Position numbers and translations under genes: made by a program
In this document: positions 46,073 to 57,800 of the stretch, one piece after another
How positions within the stretch are numbered: position 1 is the stretch's first letter
How the letters are laid out: each line of letters begins with the position of its first letter
Notes under the pieces: model-generated
The model's database searches: none
Told to the model about the DNA's origin: nothing
What the model saw: the letters and a program-made list of their open reading frames with translations, nothing else
NCBI GenBank assembly: GCA_030620095.1
Contig: JAUTXW010000880.1
Location: forward strand, 38,378 to 102,377
DNA: 64,000 nucleotides
Reading direction: 5' to 3'
From: Kuschelorhynchus macadamiae
Lineage: Eukaryota > Arthropoda > Insecta > Coleoptera > Curculionidae

Positions 46073-47152
46073 CAGCCGTCATTAAATACGTACGAAAATG
46101 CACGAAATTATGATTGCAGCCAAAACACATTACTATACTTTCTATGAAAAGTTTTTTGCATCATGTTTAAATATATTCACCGTAATATAAATTGGTGTAA
46201 ACATTGGAGTTCCTGGAGGGCTTGGCATCGTCGTACAATAGACCTTATAATGTGAGGTAATCTTGACCAGTGGCTAAATATGTAAATAATGAACTCTATT
46301 CTTACTCTAAGGTCATATATAACATCATATGTATGTCATTTTCAATAATGACCATGATTTTACATCTCTAGCCAATACTAGTCCATAATATGATATTCTC
46401 ATAGCACACGGATCGTCTAACATCTAACATTTTAATTATTTTCACCTCTAGTGGATTTACAAAGCGACCGACAGAAACTTAATACGTAAACCCACTCTGC
46501 AAAGAGACAAAGCGCGGTCAATTCGAAATAAAAGCTCGGGTCGATTCGGCATAAATAATGCAGCGCATCTAAAATCCGTCCGCTGTCAACTAATGCTGCA
46601 GTTATTATATGCAAACACAGAGAAAACGCTCAAGTCCCTGTTCGACGAAATTTATTCAGCAGCCTCGTAAATAGTTAATTCGGACTAAAAGCACATCCGT
46701 GTGATCCTGTCAATTAGGCGACGCCAGCAATGTCGGCTACGGCCCATATTTATATACATAAACCCCGAAGAGCCAGTTTAGATCGGATTTATTATTAAAT
46801 AGGTTGATAGGACGTTTTTGACCGGACTAATTGAGGCGTCTGCGATGGCCTAATTGTTTTATGCAAAATTCGCCATTCCTTGCAATTAATCCGTCATACT
46901 GGAGTATCGAAATTTCGTTATTCTCCGGGCTTTTACTAATTAAAGTAGGCGTTTTACACAGTGTTGGCACTCAAGCTATCCCTACACCTACTTCTAACAA
47001 GTAATATGTCAGGTTGTCCCTGTAAACACTGGGTACGTGTATGAGTGGTGTGCGTGACCATCGGTGTCTTGTGATACACACTTATTTTCGATCCTATTTT
47101 ACTATTATCATAATCTTGACGGCTATTTCCGATACATCCGGTTACGGATATA
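46073..47152. other. Unassigned, relatively GC-richer DNA
   Basis: No gene, RNA or repeat is recognised. The base composition at about 46430-46950 is less AT-rich than the transposon-dense parts, so this may be old single-copy DNA. Confidence 0.35.
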
Positions 47153-47929
47153 CATGGTGACAACGAATCTATTAGACAGGCCAAAACTTTTAAAGTATTC
47201 GATGTATCAAAACGAAATTTCGTTTAGGTAAACGGTACATAAGAGGAGAGTTTTCGCATATTTTCACTTTCCGGTCACTCTGTATATTTTTACATTTTTG
47301 GATTCCTGAGACAATTTTAAACAGGAATGTGACATTTTAAAAACTTTTTACGCCTACTTGATTTTTATAGCCATTTTTAAAATTGCATCTAGGTGACCAT
47401 GACCGGATGCGAATTAATCTAAAGACCTGAAATGATGACAGAATAATACAATCGCTAAGATTTAGTGATTAGTCTGATAGCTAAGAACGAGAGAAGTTGA
47501 TGAAATCAACTATTTTTTTTCTAATGGTGATCCTTTTTAGACAAGCACTTTTTGAAAAGAGGATTTTTCTGCGAATCTAATGGTACTAACTTTCTTTGCT
47601 CAAAAATTAAATATTACCAAGAAAAATACTTGATAATTAATTATTTACCTTTATTAAGTGTGCCTTGGATATCCATGCTGGATATTAAGTAGGATTTTTA
47701 AATGTGACAGTAGGTTCATCAAGATTACTTAGAGTGTGACAAGCGAATGAACCTTATCAACGCCTGAAGGGGCAGGGGAAAATCTCGTCAAAATTTTTCC
47801 CGTGTCATAGGCGTGCGAAGTTATTTTAATCAGATTATAACTCATTAATATTGATGATAATAATACTAATAATAATAATAATGATAATAGTGATAATGAT
47901 AATATCAATAAATATCACTTTTGGACTTC

Positions 47930-48760
47930 CCTCGTAAAAGGGAAGATTGTAATCATGAAAAAATCACCCACCGAGATTTTTGCAGATCCTTACATTTTTG
48001 GGTCTCTAGACCTCGGAAAACATGTTCTCCCATTTCCATCGCTGTGTCTGTCGGTCTGTCTATCTGTATGCGGCATAGCTCAAAAACTATTTATCCACTA
48101 TCTTTAAAATTTGGTCAAAAACCATAGATCATAAGAGGATAAAATGGTAACATTTTGATGAAAATCCATTAAGGCGAAACAAAATGGCGGTCTAGTGAAA
48201 TATTATTACTAAAAAATACTAAGATTATGTGGAAATTAGCTGGTAAATGTTGGTTTGAATTTAAGATGGCGAAACAAAATGGCGGCTTAATAAATAATTT
48301 AACAATTCGGCCGGAAAAGACCATTTTATAGATTGATTTCAAATTTTGCTCTAGAAATAATTGTTATATAGAGATGAACTTGTAAAATTTTAGTACGATT
48401 TCAAGAGAGCAAAACAAAATGGCGGTCAACTACAACATTTATAAACATGGAAAAAATCAATATTTTACGTATCTTCGTATTCTAGCGTCTCTAGGTCCCA
48501 AAAAAATAGAGTTTCTTTTGATCTGTCTGTCTGTTTGTCTCTTTGTTAATTTGCGGCATAGCTAAAAATCTACTTGCCATATTAAGTTTAAATTTTTGTC
48601 AAAAATTAAGGATTGCATGACAGTGACCTGATAATATTTTGGTAAAATTCCAATACGGCGGAACAAAATGGTGGCCTAGTGAAATGTTAAAAAGTATATT
48701 GCTAAAAATGTAATTAACTAATGTATCTAAAATTCGGCACAAAATTCGAGTGTCACACAG
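47930..48760 (+). repeat. Diverged internal tandem repeats (GTCTGTCTGT / AAAATGGCGG words)
   Basis: Two long blocks share the same word order. One (from 47995) has CTAGACCTCGG, then TCTGTCGGTCTGTC, then GCGGCATAGCT, then AAAATGGCGGTCTAGTG. The other (from 48490) has CTAGGTCCC, then TCTGTCTGTCTGTTTG, then GCGGCATAGCT, then AAAATGGTGGCCTAGTG. Two further ACAAAATGGCGG words lie between (about 48280 and 48415). Non-coding. Confidence 0.6.
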
Positions 48761-49469
48761 GAATGAGCCCATAAAATTTTGGTTCAAGGCCCAATTGTTC
48801 AAAAACTATTAGTTCCACATAGCCTGGTTTTGGTGTGCATAGAGTACTTAACAATGACTATTATTTCATCAAAGGCTTCCACCACATCTTCAAAAAATAA
48901 GGACATGCATTTTTGGAAAAAGCCTAATTTTTCAGCTTTTTCTCCTGTTCTAATGATCCGATCAAGTCGGCGATCACATTATATTATTTGTAAGTTCATT
49001 CTCTACTATTCATGTCGTTATACCATCAAGATTACTTTATTAGTTTCGATTTTAAAAGCCAAAAACGAAAAAAATAGGATTTTTTTGCATTAAATTGTTT
49101 ATAACCTAAGTTGATACCTAGTCGTCGCGCACTCGGATTCTGGTTAGTATTTTTGGCAAAAAACGACTATTTTTTTGCTCTATTGATTGGTGTAAAAATC
49201 AAATATCTCTCCCATGCCATTGAAATTTATGACAAGGTTTTTGTCGATTCACTCAGTCATCTTCAAAGATAAATATATCACCGGGTATATTTAGAGGAAA
49301 GAGAAAGCGATGTCTTTGAAATTGAAAAGTATACATGGTATTCCATTTAAAATAAATTATTTTTGTTATATTTTCGAGTTCTCACGTATATATATTTTTT
49401 GACAAAGGAAAGTAAAAATTTGATTGAAAATATATATAAATTTTGTTAGAAAACTTTTACCACTTTGTA

Positions 49470-49677
49470 CAGGGTGTTCCAACAATAATGGCCATCGGCG
49501 ATATCATAGAAAGGAAATTATTTCCTTTGCTGTTACGTTCTGTAGCGGTAATTTTTTGTACTTTCTTGGTGAAAGCGGCCACGACAAATCATTGGAAAAT
49601 ATTTTCAAATTCAAAGAATTGCCGCTAGGGGTATAATAGAAAATTAAAACTTTTTTAATTTTAATTAGAACACCCAG
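49470..49677. mobile_element. Short MITE with CAGGGTGTTC ends
   Basis: A 208-bp segment flanked by TA (49468-49469 and 49678-49679). Its ends, CAGGGTGTTCCAA and the complement of TTAGAACACCCAG, match the mariner-type elements. No coding capacity. Confidence 0.6.
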
Positions 49678-49713
49678 TACATAAACACAACTAATAAATT
49701 ATTATGATCGTTA

Positions 49714-50020
49714 TCACATCATAAATAAATTAAATATAATCAATTCCAAACACTCACCACTTGCCCTAATATTGCTTACTATTCCAAATGCGTCATTGCT
49801 TTGCCAACATTTCCCAAAAGTTAAATCTATATCGACCCATGTCTCATCAATGTAAACTATGTTACGACCCTCCTCTCTATCATTTCGAATTGCCCTTGTA
49901 TATTTATAGCGCCAATGTAAAATTTCGGGTCTCTCCAACAGAATCTTTCGTTTATTTTGTCACGAAAAAAAAGCCATTGGCCTTCAATTCCTTAATGTTT
50001 CGCAACTATAAAGGAAATCC
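49714..50020 (-). pseudogene. IS630/Tc1-type transposase fragment, different family
   Basis: The minus-strand frame has ERPEILHWRYKYTRAIR followed by GRNIVYIDETWVDI. The ETWV aspartate block with the preceding R-Y-L-R-x-I helix is typical of another insect IS630/Tc1-related transposase group. Only the region around the first catalytic Asp survives. Confidence 0.5.
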
Positions 50021-50039
50021 ATTGTTTCCTGCAATTTAA

Positions 50040-53000
50040 GGAGAAGCTTTCTGAGTGTAGGCGCAGTTTTTAGTTTTAAATAAAACTTGTTTATTGTTTG
50101 CCTAATGAAAATCATCAAAATCCTTTTTGAGAAAACAGGTTTTCTTGTTGGGTGAAGAAAATTTAATTATTGTAAGAAATATATAAGCTTCAAGAAATAA
50201 TTAAAACCTAGAAATATGTCACCAAATAAAGATACGTATTAAGATTTAAATAGGTATGAAATTTGCATGTATATACTCACTCACTATATTCATTAATTAA
50301 AACTAAAGAAATGCACCAAGAAGCGAGTCGAGTCTATCATTCAATATAAAATAACTAAACAATCGGAAATTATTAACTAACAAGTAAAATTAACAAAACA
50401 ACTAATTAATCCTTATTAATAAAACAGAGTTTAACAAGAAGTTTTTTTTATTTAACGTCAATTGGAACGGCGAAAAAACTTCTCCCCCCATAAAATATTT
50501 CAAACAATTTCTGGAAATGGGTGTAAATATTTAATTTATTTTATCACCTTTTGTGTGTGCTCTTCTATATCTTTGTGAAAAAAGTCTTCAACCACAAGTT
50601 CTACAAGTTCCACATTATTGCAAGTATTTTTCCAAGTTCTCCAAATGGCTATGATTATTACTAATTATACACACAAGAAAATAAAAAAAACAGGCAATAC
50701 CCACATACACAAATAAAACTTAAGCCGGTATTATAAATATTAATTAGTAATTAATTTTTCTTATTTCGGTGACACCACTGATCAGAAAATCGGACATCAG
50801 ACCCCGGCCCGTTAATTCAAACCAAGCCTGGAATATCGATCTTTTATCTTCGTCTTTTCCACGCCATCCGCGTCGACCACGGCTATCTCTCTCTGACAAT
50901 GACTGCTTATTGAACGGGCCGGAGTTTAAGAAAAATTCCCTGATATACTATCGATACCGATCAATATATTTTTACTATTTTTATTTGAATTCGTGATGCA
51001 GTAAAAATATATATTTTGAACGGACCAGTTATATAGAAAAACGGAAGGAAGTTTTTTGCCCGCATTCTTTCTGTCTAGGTTCATTCAGTTGCCAGACTGT
51101 ATATTGGATCTATCTATGCGTCATGTCACGTAAAGTCTGCCCAGCCTATCTCTGTTGATGAAAAGAATGCACGCCTATGAGCTATAACGTAAACTCTGGT
51201 GTTATAAAACCCACGTAATAAAGAGTTCTTACGTAAGTGCAATAATAAAAGTTTGCACTTACGACCCGTTGGCTAGCTTATACGGTAGTTCGGCTTTGGA
51301 GTTCAAAATTTTCAATCCTTTTCCTTGGTGTATGAAGGAGACAAGTGAAAATTATAAATATGAAAGAAGGGCGCCAACACACGTAAAACAGAACTTACTG
51401 CACCGCCTTCATACACCCCTTACTCGTGGATTCGTAAAGGTACTGAAACAACCAGTAAAACACTATTTAATATTCTGATTTGCTTTATTTAAAAAAAAAA
51501 ACCTGTTTATGAGAGAATGTAGTTTAAATTGTTTATAAATAGAAATATGTGTGGTAATTTGAAAAAGATAAATTGATCAATAAAATGTACTACTGTAATA
51601 TAAAGCTTTTTAAAAATCTCACCAACTGGCCGGAAAACTGGAGTTACTGGGGCCTGGTTGTTGGGCTAGAGGTAAGATTCCAACACCTCTTCGGTAAAGA
51701 GGGGGCTCTTTCTTAATGTAGAATTACTGCTTCAACTTCAAAGGTAACCCCAACCTTTAGGGTTATTTGCTTCAACCAATTGTTTCTCGTGAAAAGTACC
51801 TCACAATCATGTGGGTGCAAAAATGTTCAAAATGCTTTAAAGGCTATAAAAAGCAAACGTGCGCTAAGATGCAAGGTTTTAATAGCAATGTGCTATGTGG
51901 TAATAAGTTCAATGTGCACTAAAATGTGCTACTTGCTATTTGGCCGCTGAGCTGTAAAAAGGAGAAAAAATCCATTGTAACCTATTGTTTAAATTAAAAT
52001 TAAATGAAAGAACCTTGCTAAATAAATTAAAATAATAATTACCTGGCTGTTATTTGACCACTGTTTAACACAAAATTTAAAATAACTATAAAACAGGACA
52101 AAACGAAATAGCTCGAACTCGTTCCAAGACGATTTTCAGCTAAGGTTTAGTAAGAAAAAAAGGTTTAAAAAAAAGGTAGGAATTTGGCCAAAAAACTAAA
52201 CTGTTGAAAGTGCTCCATGCAAAACTTGATTTTAATGTCCCTATATTTTGTCTCTTTCCCCTTTGTTTATTTGACAAAAATAAAAGATTTTTAAAAAGAT
52301 AGGCAACTCAGAATACATCATTTATTACAATAAATCTTAATATATATTCAATTTAAATATTTATTTTTGAATAAGTTATGTTGTTATTTTTTAATATTTT
52401 CCTCTAATCTTTACGTAAGCCTCGTCCTAAATAATTAAATCTTTAAAATGTTAGGTTTTTATAAAAATGAAAGTAAAGTGGTCGGACGGAATCGTATGGC
52501 TTTTAGTCATTCATGGAAAAGGCCAAAGCAAGGATTTTAGCGTCGCCGCACACAGTAAAACGTCAAACTTTGTTGTCACTTAACCCAATTTATAAAACGA
52601 AAATAAACAAGGCTTTTTAAACCAACCATTTGGAGAACTATTTAAATAAATAACACAAACCCTTGTTTAATGAACCCCTGACATGAACTGGACGAGATTT
52701 AAAAGGCGACAAACGAAATCGGAGGTATATACCAAATGTTTCTAATTTATGTAGCGTTACCAGGCTACAATGGAAATATTGGAAATATCTTGTTCAGCTC
52801 ATACCCAACTAGGTTTTTTATAACGGATTTGTTTCTGATCAAAATTATGTCAAGGTAAGATAATAGAAAAACTATAGGTGAATGAACATCTAATAATGAA
52901 ATTCTTATAAAAATATGGCCCTTTTATATGTGGGCATTAAAGAAAGCTTCAACAACCAGACCCTCAGCATCTGTAAATATAAAACATAAAATGTATATAA

Positions 53001-53340
53001 TATACCAAGCTGTCAGTCATACAATATTAAGTACTTATAATAATGAAAATAGTCAAAGAATCTAAATAAGTTCCAAAAACTTAAGTTCCTCACATCTTGG
53101 TAAATGACAAAATATAATTAGCAAAATCATAATTAATTACCGTAAAAGTGTAACGTTACAGCGCCTAACACTCGGAACAGCATTTTGTATGCATTTTTCT
53201 GCTGCTCCTCTTTAGATATAGTCAACAAATTTAGGCGTGCAAATCTATATCTTTGACTAACAAATAGTTCAGAGTATTAAACAAACATATAACTTCAACT
53301 AATTTCAATAACGCTGTAAAATGTAAAAGCACAATATACG
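50040..53340. other. Unassigned 3.3 kb, very AT-rich, inside mariner-type element 5
   Basis: I see no recognisable protein. Notable small structures are an inverted CGGCCCGTT/AACGGGCCG pair at about 50811 and 50916, and a stretch of repeated AAATGTGCTA-type words at about 51890-51945. It probably contains inserted but unrecognised elements. Confidence 0.35.
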
Positions 53341-53344
53341 AGTT

Positions 53345-54300
53345 CACTGTAGTTGTTCAAAGGTGCATTCCTGCTTGTTCACGGCACATTTCCGCTCGTT
53401 CGCTTGCTTCTCTCAATACTTTGTGCAGCATTTGAGGCGTAATACTTCTAAATACACGAACAATCCTTTCTTCTAAGATTTCAAGAGTGGCTCGGGCTGT
53501 TACATAGACTATTTTTTAACATGTCCTCAAATAAAGAAATCGAGAAGAGTGAGATCCGGTGAACGGGCGGGCCACCGTATTAGGCCAAACGTACTATGTT
53601 CAATAAAATAATTAAGAACTTCTCTGGTACTGTGAGGTGGTGTTCGATCTTCTGGAAGTAAATTCGGTATAAAACTTCTAAAGGTAGATCATTAAGATGT
53701 TGCTCAATTTCATTTTGGAGAAAGCCTAAGTATCTAACCCCCTGTTAGTTGGCCCTGAAGTAAAATTGGCCCAATTATTCTGTTACCAACGACACCAGCC
53801 CAGACATTGACACCAAACCTTTCTTGAAAATTTCCTACTCTCATTTCATGTTGATTTTGTTGGGTCCAATAACGAGTGTTTTGCTTGTTAAACATACCAT
53901 TATTAGTAAATAAAATTTGGGACAATTCTACAATTTTGAAGCAACCAATCACAAACCAATAGCCGTATATCGCCATCGTAAGGATACAAATGTTAGTGTA
54001 ACTGGTACTTAAAAGCTCGATATCCGTGTTTCTTTAATATTTTTCTAGCTGATTCATGACTTAAACCCAGTTCGTGATTAATTAAAACAGTTTTATCAAC
54101 TTCAAACATAGCACATTTCTTCATTTATAATAAATCAAAGTGCCTTCCGCCACTTGATTTCCTTCTTGATGCATAAAAGGATTCTCGAGATACGAAAAAT
54201 ACTGATGGACAAGATGTTGCCGGTCGGGGTATCTCTGAGCATACAACTCAGCAGCATTCCTTGAATTTATGACATTCTCCAAATATTAATAACATATCGA
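53345..54300 (-). pseudogene. Mariner-type transposase remnant, element 5
   Basis: Minus strand: ECHKFKECC-like start near 54290, then HGYRAFKYQ and NGMFNKQNTRYWTQQN. FGVNVWAGVVGNRIIGPILLQG lies in the open frame 53734-53976. A decayed third block follows (HSSRF-LYL near 53550), then LEILEERIVRVFRSITPQML at the C-terminus. Many stops and frameshifts, so it is an old copy. Confidence 0.6.
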
Positions 54301-55029
54301 CATTTTCATTTGGAATATACATTATTTTGACTTTTGAAAACAAAAAAAATACCGAAATTCTAGAAAAATAAGGAAATCTTATGTCTACTTAGAAAGATTA
54401 GGTAAGTGTCAGTGTCAAACCAAAACAATCCTACTTAATATTCAGCAAGGCTATCCATGGCACACACACTTGATAAAAGTAAATAATTGATTATCGAGTT
54501 TTTTTCTTAGTAGTATTTAATTTTTGAGCTTATTTTTAATTCAATAGCAAAGAAGTTAGTACCGTTAGGCTAACAGAAAAATCCTCTTTTCAAAAAGCGC
54601 TTGCTTTTATCAACTTCTCTTGTTCCTAGCTATCAGACTAATCGCTAAAACTTAGCGATTGTATTATTCTGTCATTATTTTAGGTCCTTAGATTAATTTG
54701 CGTCCGGCCATGGCCACCTAGTTGCAATTTTAAAAATGGCTATAAAAAATCAAATAGGCGTAAAATTTTTTTAAAATGTCACATTCTGATTCAGAATTGT
54801 CTCAGAAATCCAAAAATGTAAAAATATACAAAGTGTTCCATTTAAAAAATCGAAACTGGAGTCATTTACGGTGAAACCGAAATTTCGTTTTGATACATCA
54901 AATACTTTAAAAATTATAGCTTGTCAAATAGATTCGTTGACACCCGGTATATGCTATACATTTATCTGTTTTATTTACAATTTAGGAATACTAGACATTT
55001 TTTTGGACAGCTGAAGAAATATTTCTCTA

Positions 55030-55425
55030 AAATAAATTACGACATTAAAAGTTACAAGAAACTGAGAAACCCGTATCTAAAACTTTTAAGCAGTTCAGAA
55101 GTTACGGCGAAAAAAAATTTTTTTTGACATGTCAATTTTTTTCTAATTACCTCAATAAAACGCACCTACCGTATTTGAAAATGAAATTAAAGAAAAAGAA
55201 AATTTTTTTTTGACACATGTCAAATAAATGATGCCCCTAAAAGCTACATGGAACTGCGAAAATCGTATATGAAAATTTTAAGTAGTTCAGAAGTTACAGG
55301 AAAGTTTTTGAGAGCTGTCACAAATTTTTTTCAAAATTAATTACTAAAAGTTACATCGAATTTTGAAAACCGTATTCACAAAATTTAAGCAGTTTAAAAG
55401 TTAAGAAAAAAAAACAGTTTTTTTT
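55030..55425 (+). repeat. Diverged tandem repeats (AAAAGTTACA words)
   Basis: At least three copies of a motif that runs AAAGTTACA, then GAAA-CCGTAT, then AAATTTTAAGCAGTTCAGAAGTTA (starts near 55041, 55236, 55347). Poly-T runs and GACATGTC words separate them. It ends near a CCCCTGTATATA word (55450), similar to mariner-type termini. Confidence 0.55.
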
Positions 55426-55499
55426 TGTTCAAACTTCACCTCATTTTTGCAACCCCTGTATATATTCGTAATCCCTTAGTAAACACTCCATTTTGTGTA

Positions 55500-56860
55500 T
55501 CTTTTTGAGTACTTTCCGGCGCCGTAACCAGTTTTCCGACCAAATGCCTACTTTTTTATTTGAAAAAAAATCAGTTTCTGTGAAAAATGTCTCATTTACT
55601 AGCACTTTTCAGACAGAAATCCAATAGTACCGACACATTGTATGTTTAATAAATTTAAAGAGTTTATATAAGTTAACAGACAATATACAGTATTAGACAA
55701 ATGATAATTTATGTTCTTAAAGAACTTACAAATAGGCTAGTTCTTTTCAGTACATGTTTTTATACACATAATGACATAATACTAATTATTAACATACATA
55801 ATTAATATCATATTTCACTTTAACTATGATAAAATAAATTAAGGTATTTGCTCGTGTATCAAAATTATTGTTCTGGAGTGGCGCGTTTAAAAAAAATTAA
55901 TAAAGCAGTGTTACAATCAAACACAACAATTTTTCCATCAATACGCATGTGTTTTAATATTGGAACGTACATTACCGTACACTTTTTCATAATACTTTGA
56001 CAAAATGAAGTAAATATTACTTTAATATACCTATTAACATTAAAAAAATTAAACATATAATAAGTATTTATTATGACATGGAACTATTTTGAAGATACGT
56101 ACATAAACGATACTGAAATAAATAAAGAAAATCGTAGAAACCTAGACATTAAAAAATCGATCTTAATTTTTCTACTGCTTAGTACTTATCATTTGTTCAT
56201 TTTAATTGCAATTTTCGCTCTACCCATTCCAGTAATGAGTATACAAAATTTAATAGTACACTTAACTAAATCAGTAACGAAAATGAGAATTTCAAAAGTC
56301 GATAACTTCTTTGGAAGAACTTATTAAAATGTACACCTATTAATCAAAGAAAAACGGTTCAGAACACAATAAATATGATACCAAGATATTACTAATTGCA
56401 AAACTTCGATTTTTGTTTTAAAAAAAATTAATAACCAAACACGTACATTACAAAACGGTGATGGTGGTCGGTCGCTTCACAGAAACTGTGAACCACGTTT
56501 ATATTTTCTTCGATTTTCTAAAAACTCTCGTGGAAAAACACAGTTTTATTCTCACAACAGAGTCCTCTGAACACAATAAAAATACTTACACTTAAACTCG
56601 TAAGTTTAAAATACAAATTGTGAAAACGATTTGTATTTTAACGCGTAAATGCACAAACATAAATCGAAGCGTTAAAAAATATCACAGAAATATTTGCTTT
56701 AAACAAACCAAGACTCTGCCGTGACATCTACCACAACTGAGATGTCAAACATGTCTGTAAATTTTATTATCTTCCTAGACCAAGGCCACCTATCGCTATC
56801 GGGTTGTATATGGATCGGTACACTTTTTTTTAAATTAAATTCACCCTGAAATTTTTTTTA
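55500..56860. other. Unassigned; one small open frame with a membrane-like segment
   Basis: 56073-56327 (+) opens at an ATG and encodes 84 residues with a hydrophobic stretch (ILIFLLLSTYHLFILIAIF) at residues 30-50. I recognise neither it nor its minus-strand neighbour 55865-56056. Either could be chance or an exon remnant. Nothing else is seen. Confidence 0.3.
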
Positions 56861-56861
56861 A

Positions 56862-57376
56862 CAAGTTCAACAATAAATATTATAAACAACTTGAGGGAAC
56901 TGCGATGGGCAATTGCTTATCTCCGTTCCTTGCAAGTTTGTTTATGGGTAGATTAGAAACCCAGTTCAAAAAAGAACTCAAGTATTTCCCAAGGGTGTGG
57001 TATAGATACGTAGACGATATGCTATTTTTGATACTAAAACAGAAAAATTGGACACTTTTTTAGAAACATTAAACAATAAATATTTTTCCATTAATTTTAC
57101 GTACGAAAAAGAGAACAATGGGCAATTACCTTTTCGCGACAAGTTAGTTATTAGAAGTAACGATAAATTAGAATTTGATATTTATAGGAAATACTAATAC
57201 TAATACTGATAGGTATATAACATCCGACTCATTTCATTGCCCTCAACACAAAATAGCACCATTTCATTTCTTAACTCACAAGTTAGTCAATTTTCTATTA
57301 AGTAAAGAACGTTTTAACAATGAAATGAATCGGATTAAAAATATAGCTAAAAGTAATGGATATAACGATAATTTTG
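56862..57376 (+). pseudogene. Penelope-like element 3, RT part (5'-truncated)
   Basis: It begins inside RT: NKYYKQLEGTAMGNCLSPF (motif B), then WYRYVDDMLF (catalytic, about 57004-57024), a frameshift, LPFRDKLVI, then EFDIYRK. A small TACTAA expansion shifts the frame at about 57190, and TDRYITSDSFHCPQHK resumes. The finger and palm start are missing. The protein stops at NGYNDNF, where the foldback/mariner insertion begins. Confidence 0.8.
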
Positions 57377-57800
57377 TACAGGGTGGCCATTTTATGGTGA
57401 TATAATAACTTATCTAGAAAATGGTAATAGTTACGACATAATGTTAAATACAAAAGTTGTTTGGATTCAATTAAATTTTTATTTTATTTCACTTTTGTTT
57501 ATACAGTTTCGTTTTGACGTGACACATGTCAACTTTCTTAATTTAAATGGGACATCCTATATATTATTACATGTTTCGATTCTACTGTTACTTTACGAAA
57601 GTTTTTATAATAACATCTATATTTGAATTCTTTATCGTTTTTGAGTAAATTGAGTTTTTAGAATTTTTTTTAAAAAAACGTATTTTTTTAAAAAAAAATT
57701 TTTACCTATAAAACTTTAATGGAACTGACTAATATCCTAAACACACATTACTAAGGGTTTAATTTAACGAGTTTCCATGCTGGTCTTACCAATTCATATA

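Larger units (their letters stand above)
47153..54947. mobile_element. Mariner-type element 5, expanded by insertions
   Basis: Inverted repeats of more than 500 bp: left 47153 to about 47735, right about 54365-54947, both flanked by TA. Shared words include CAAAACGAAATTTCG, ATTTTTAAAATTGCA, GTATTATTCTGTCAT and GCTCAAAAATTAAATA (complement on the right). A transposase remnant of the same type lies on minus at 53345-54300, next to the right arm. A normal member would be about 2-3 kb, so the 5.6 kb between 47.7 and 53.3 kb is probably later insertions. It remains possible that two separate elements supply the two arms. Confidence 0.6.

Noticed and set aside
51650..51730. tRNA-like sequence (GGTTGTTGGGCTAGAGG region)
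   Set aside because: A cloverleaf could not be drawn: no proper T-arm, and no acceptor pairing.
56073..56327. Small membrane protein or receptor exon
   Set aside because: There is one hydrophobic stretch only, with no recognised family and no splice partners. Kept only as a note on an unassigned region.
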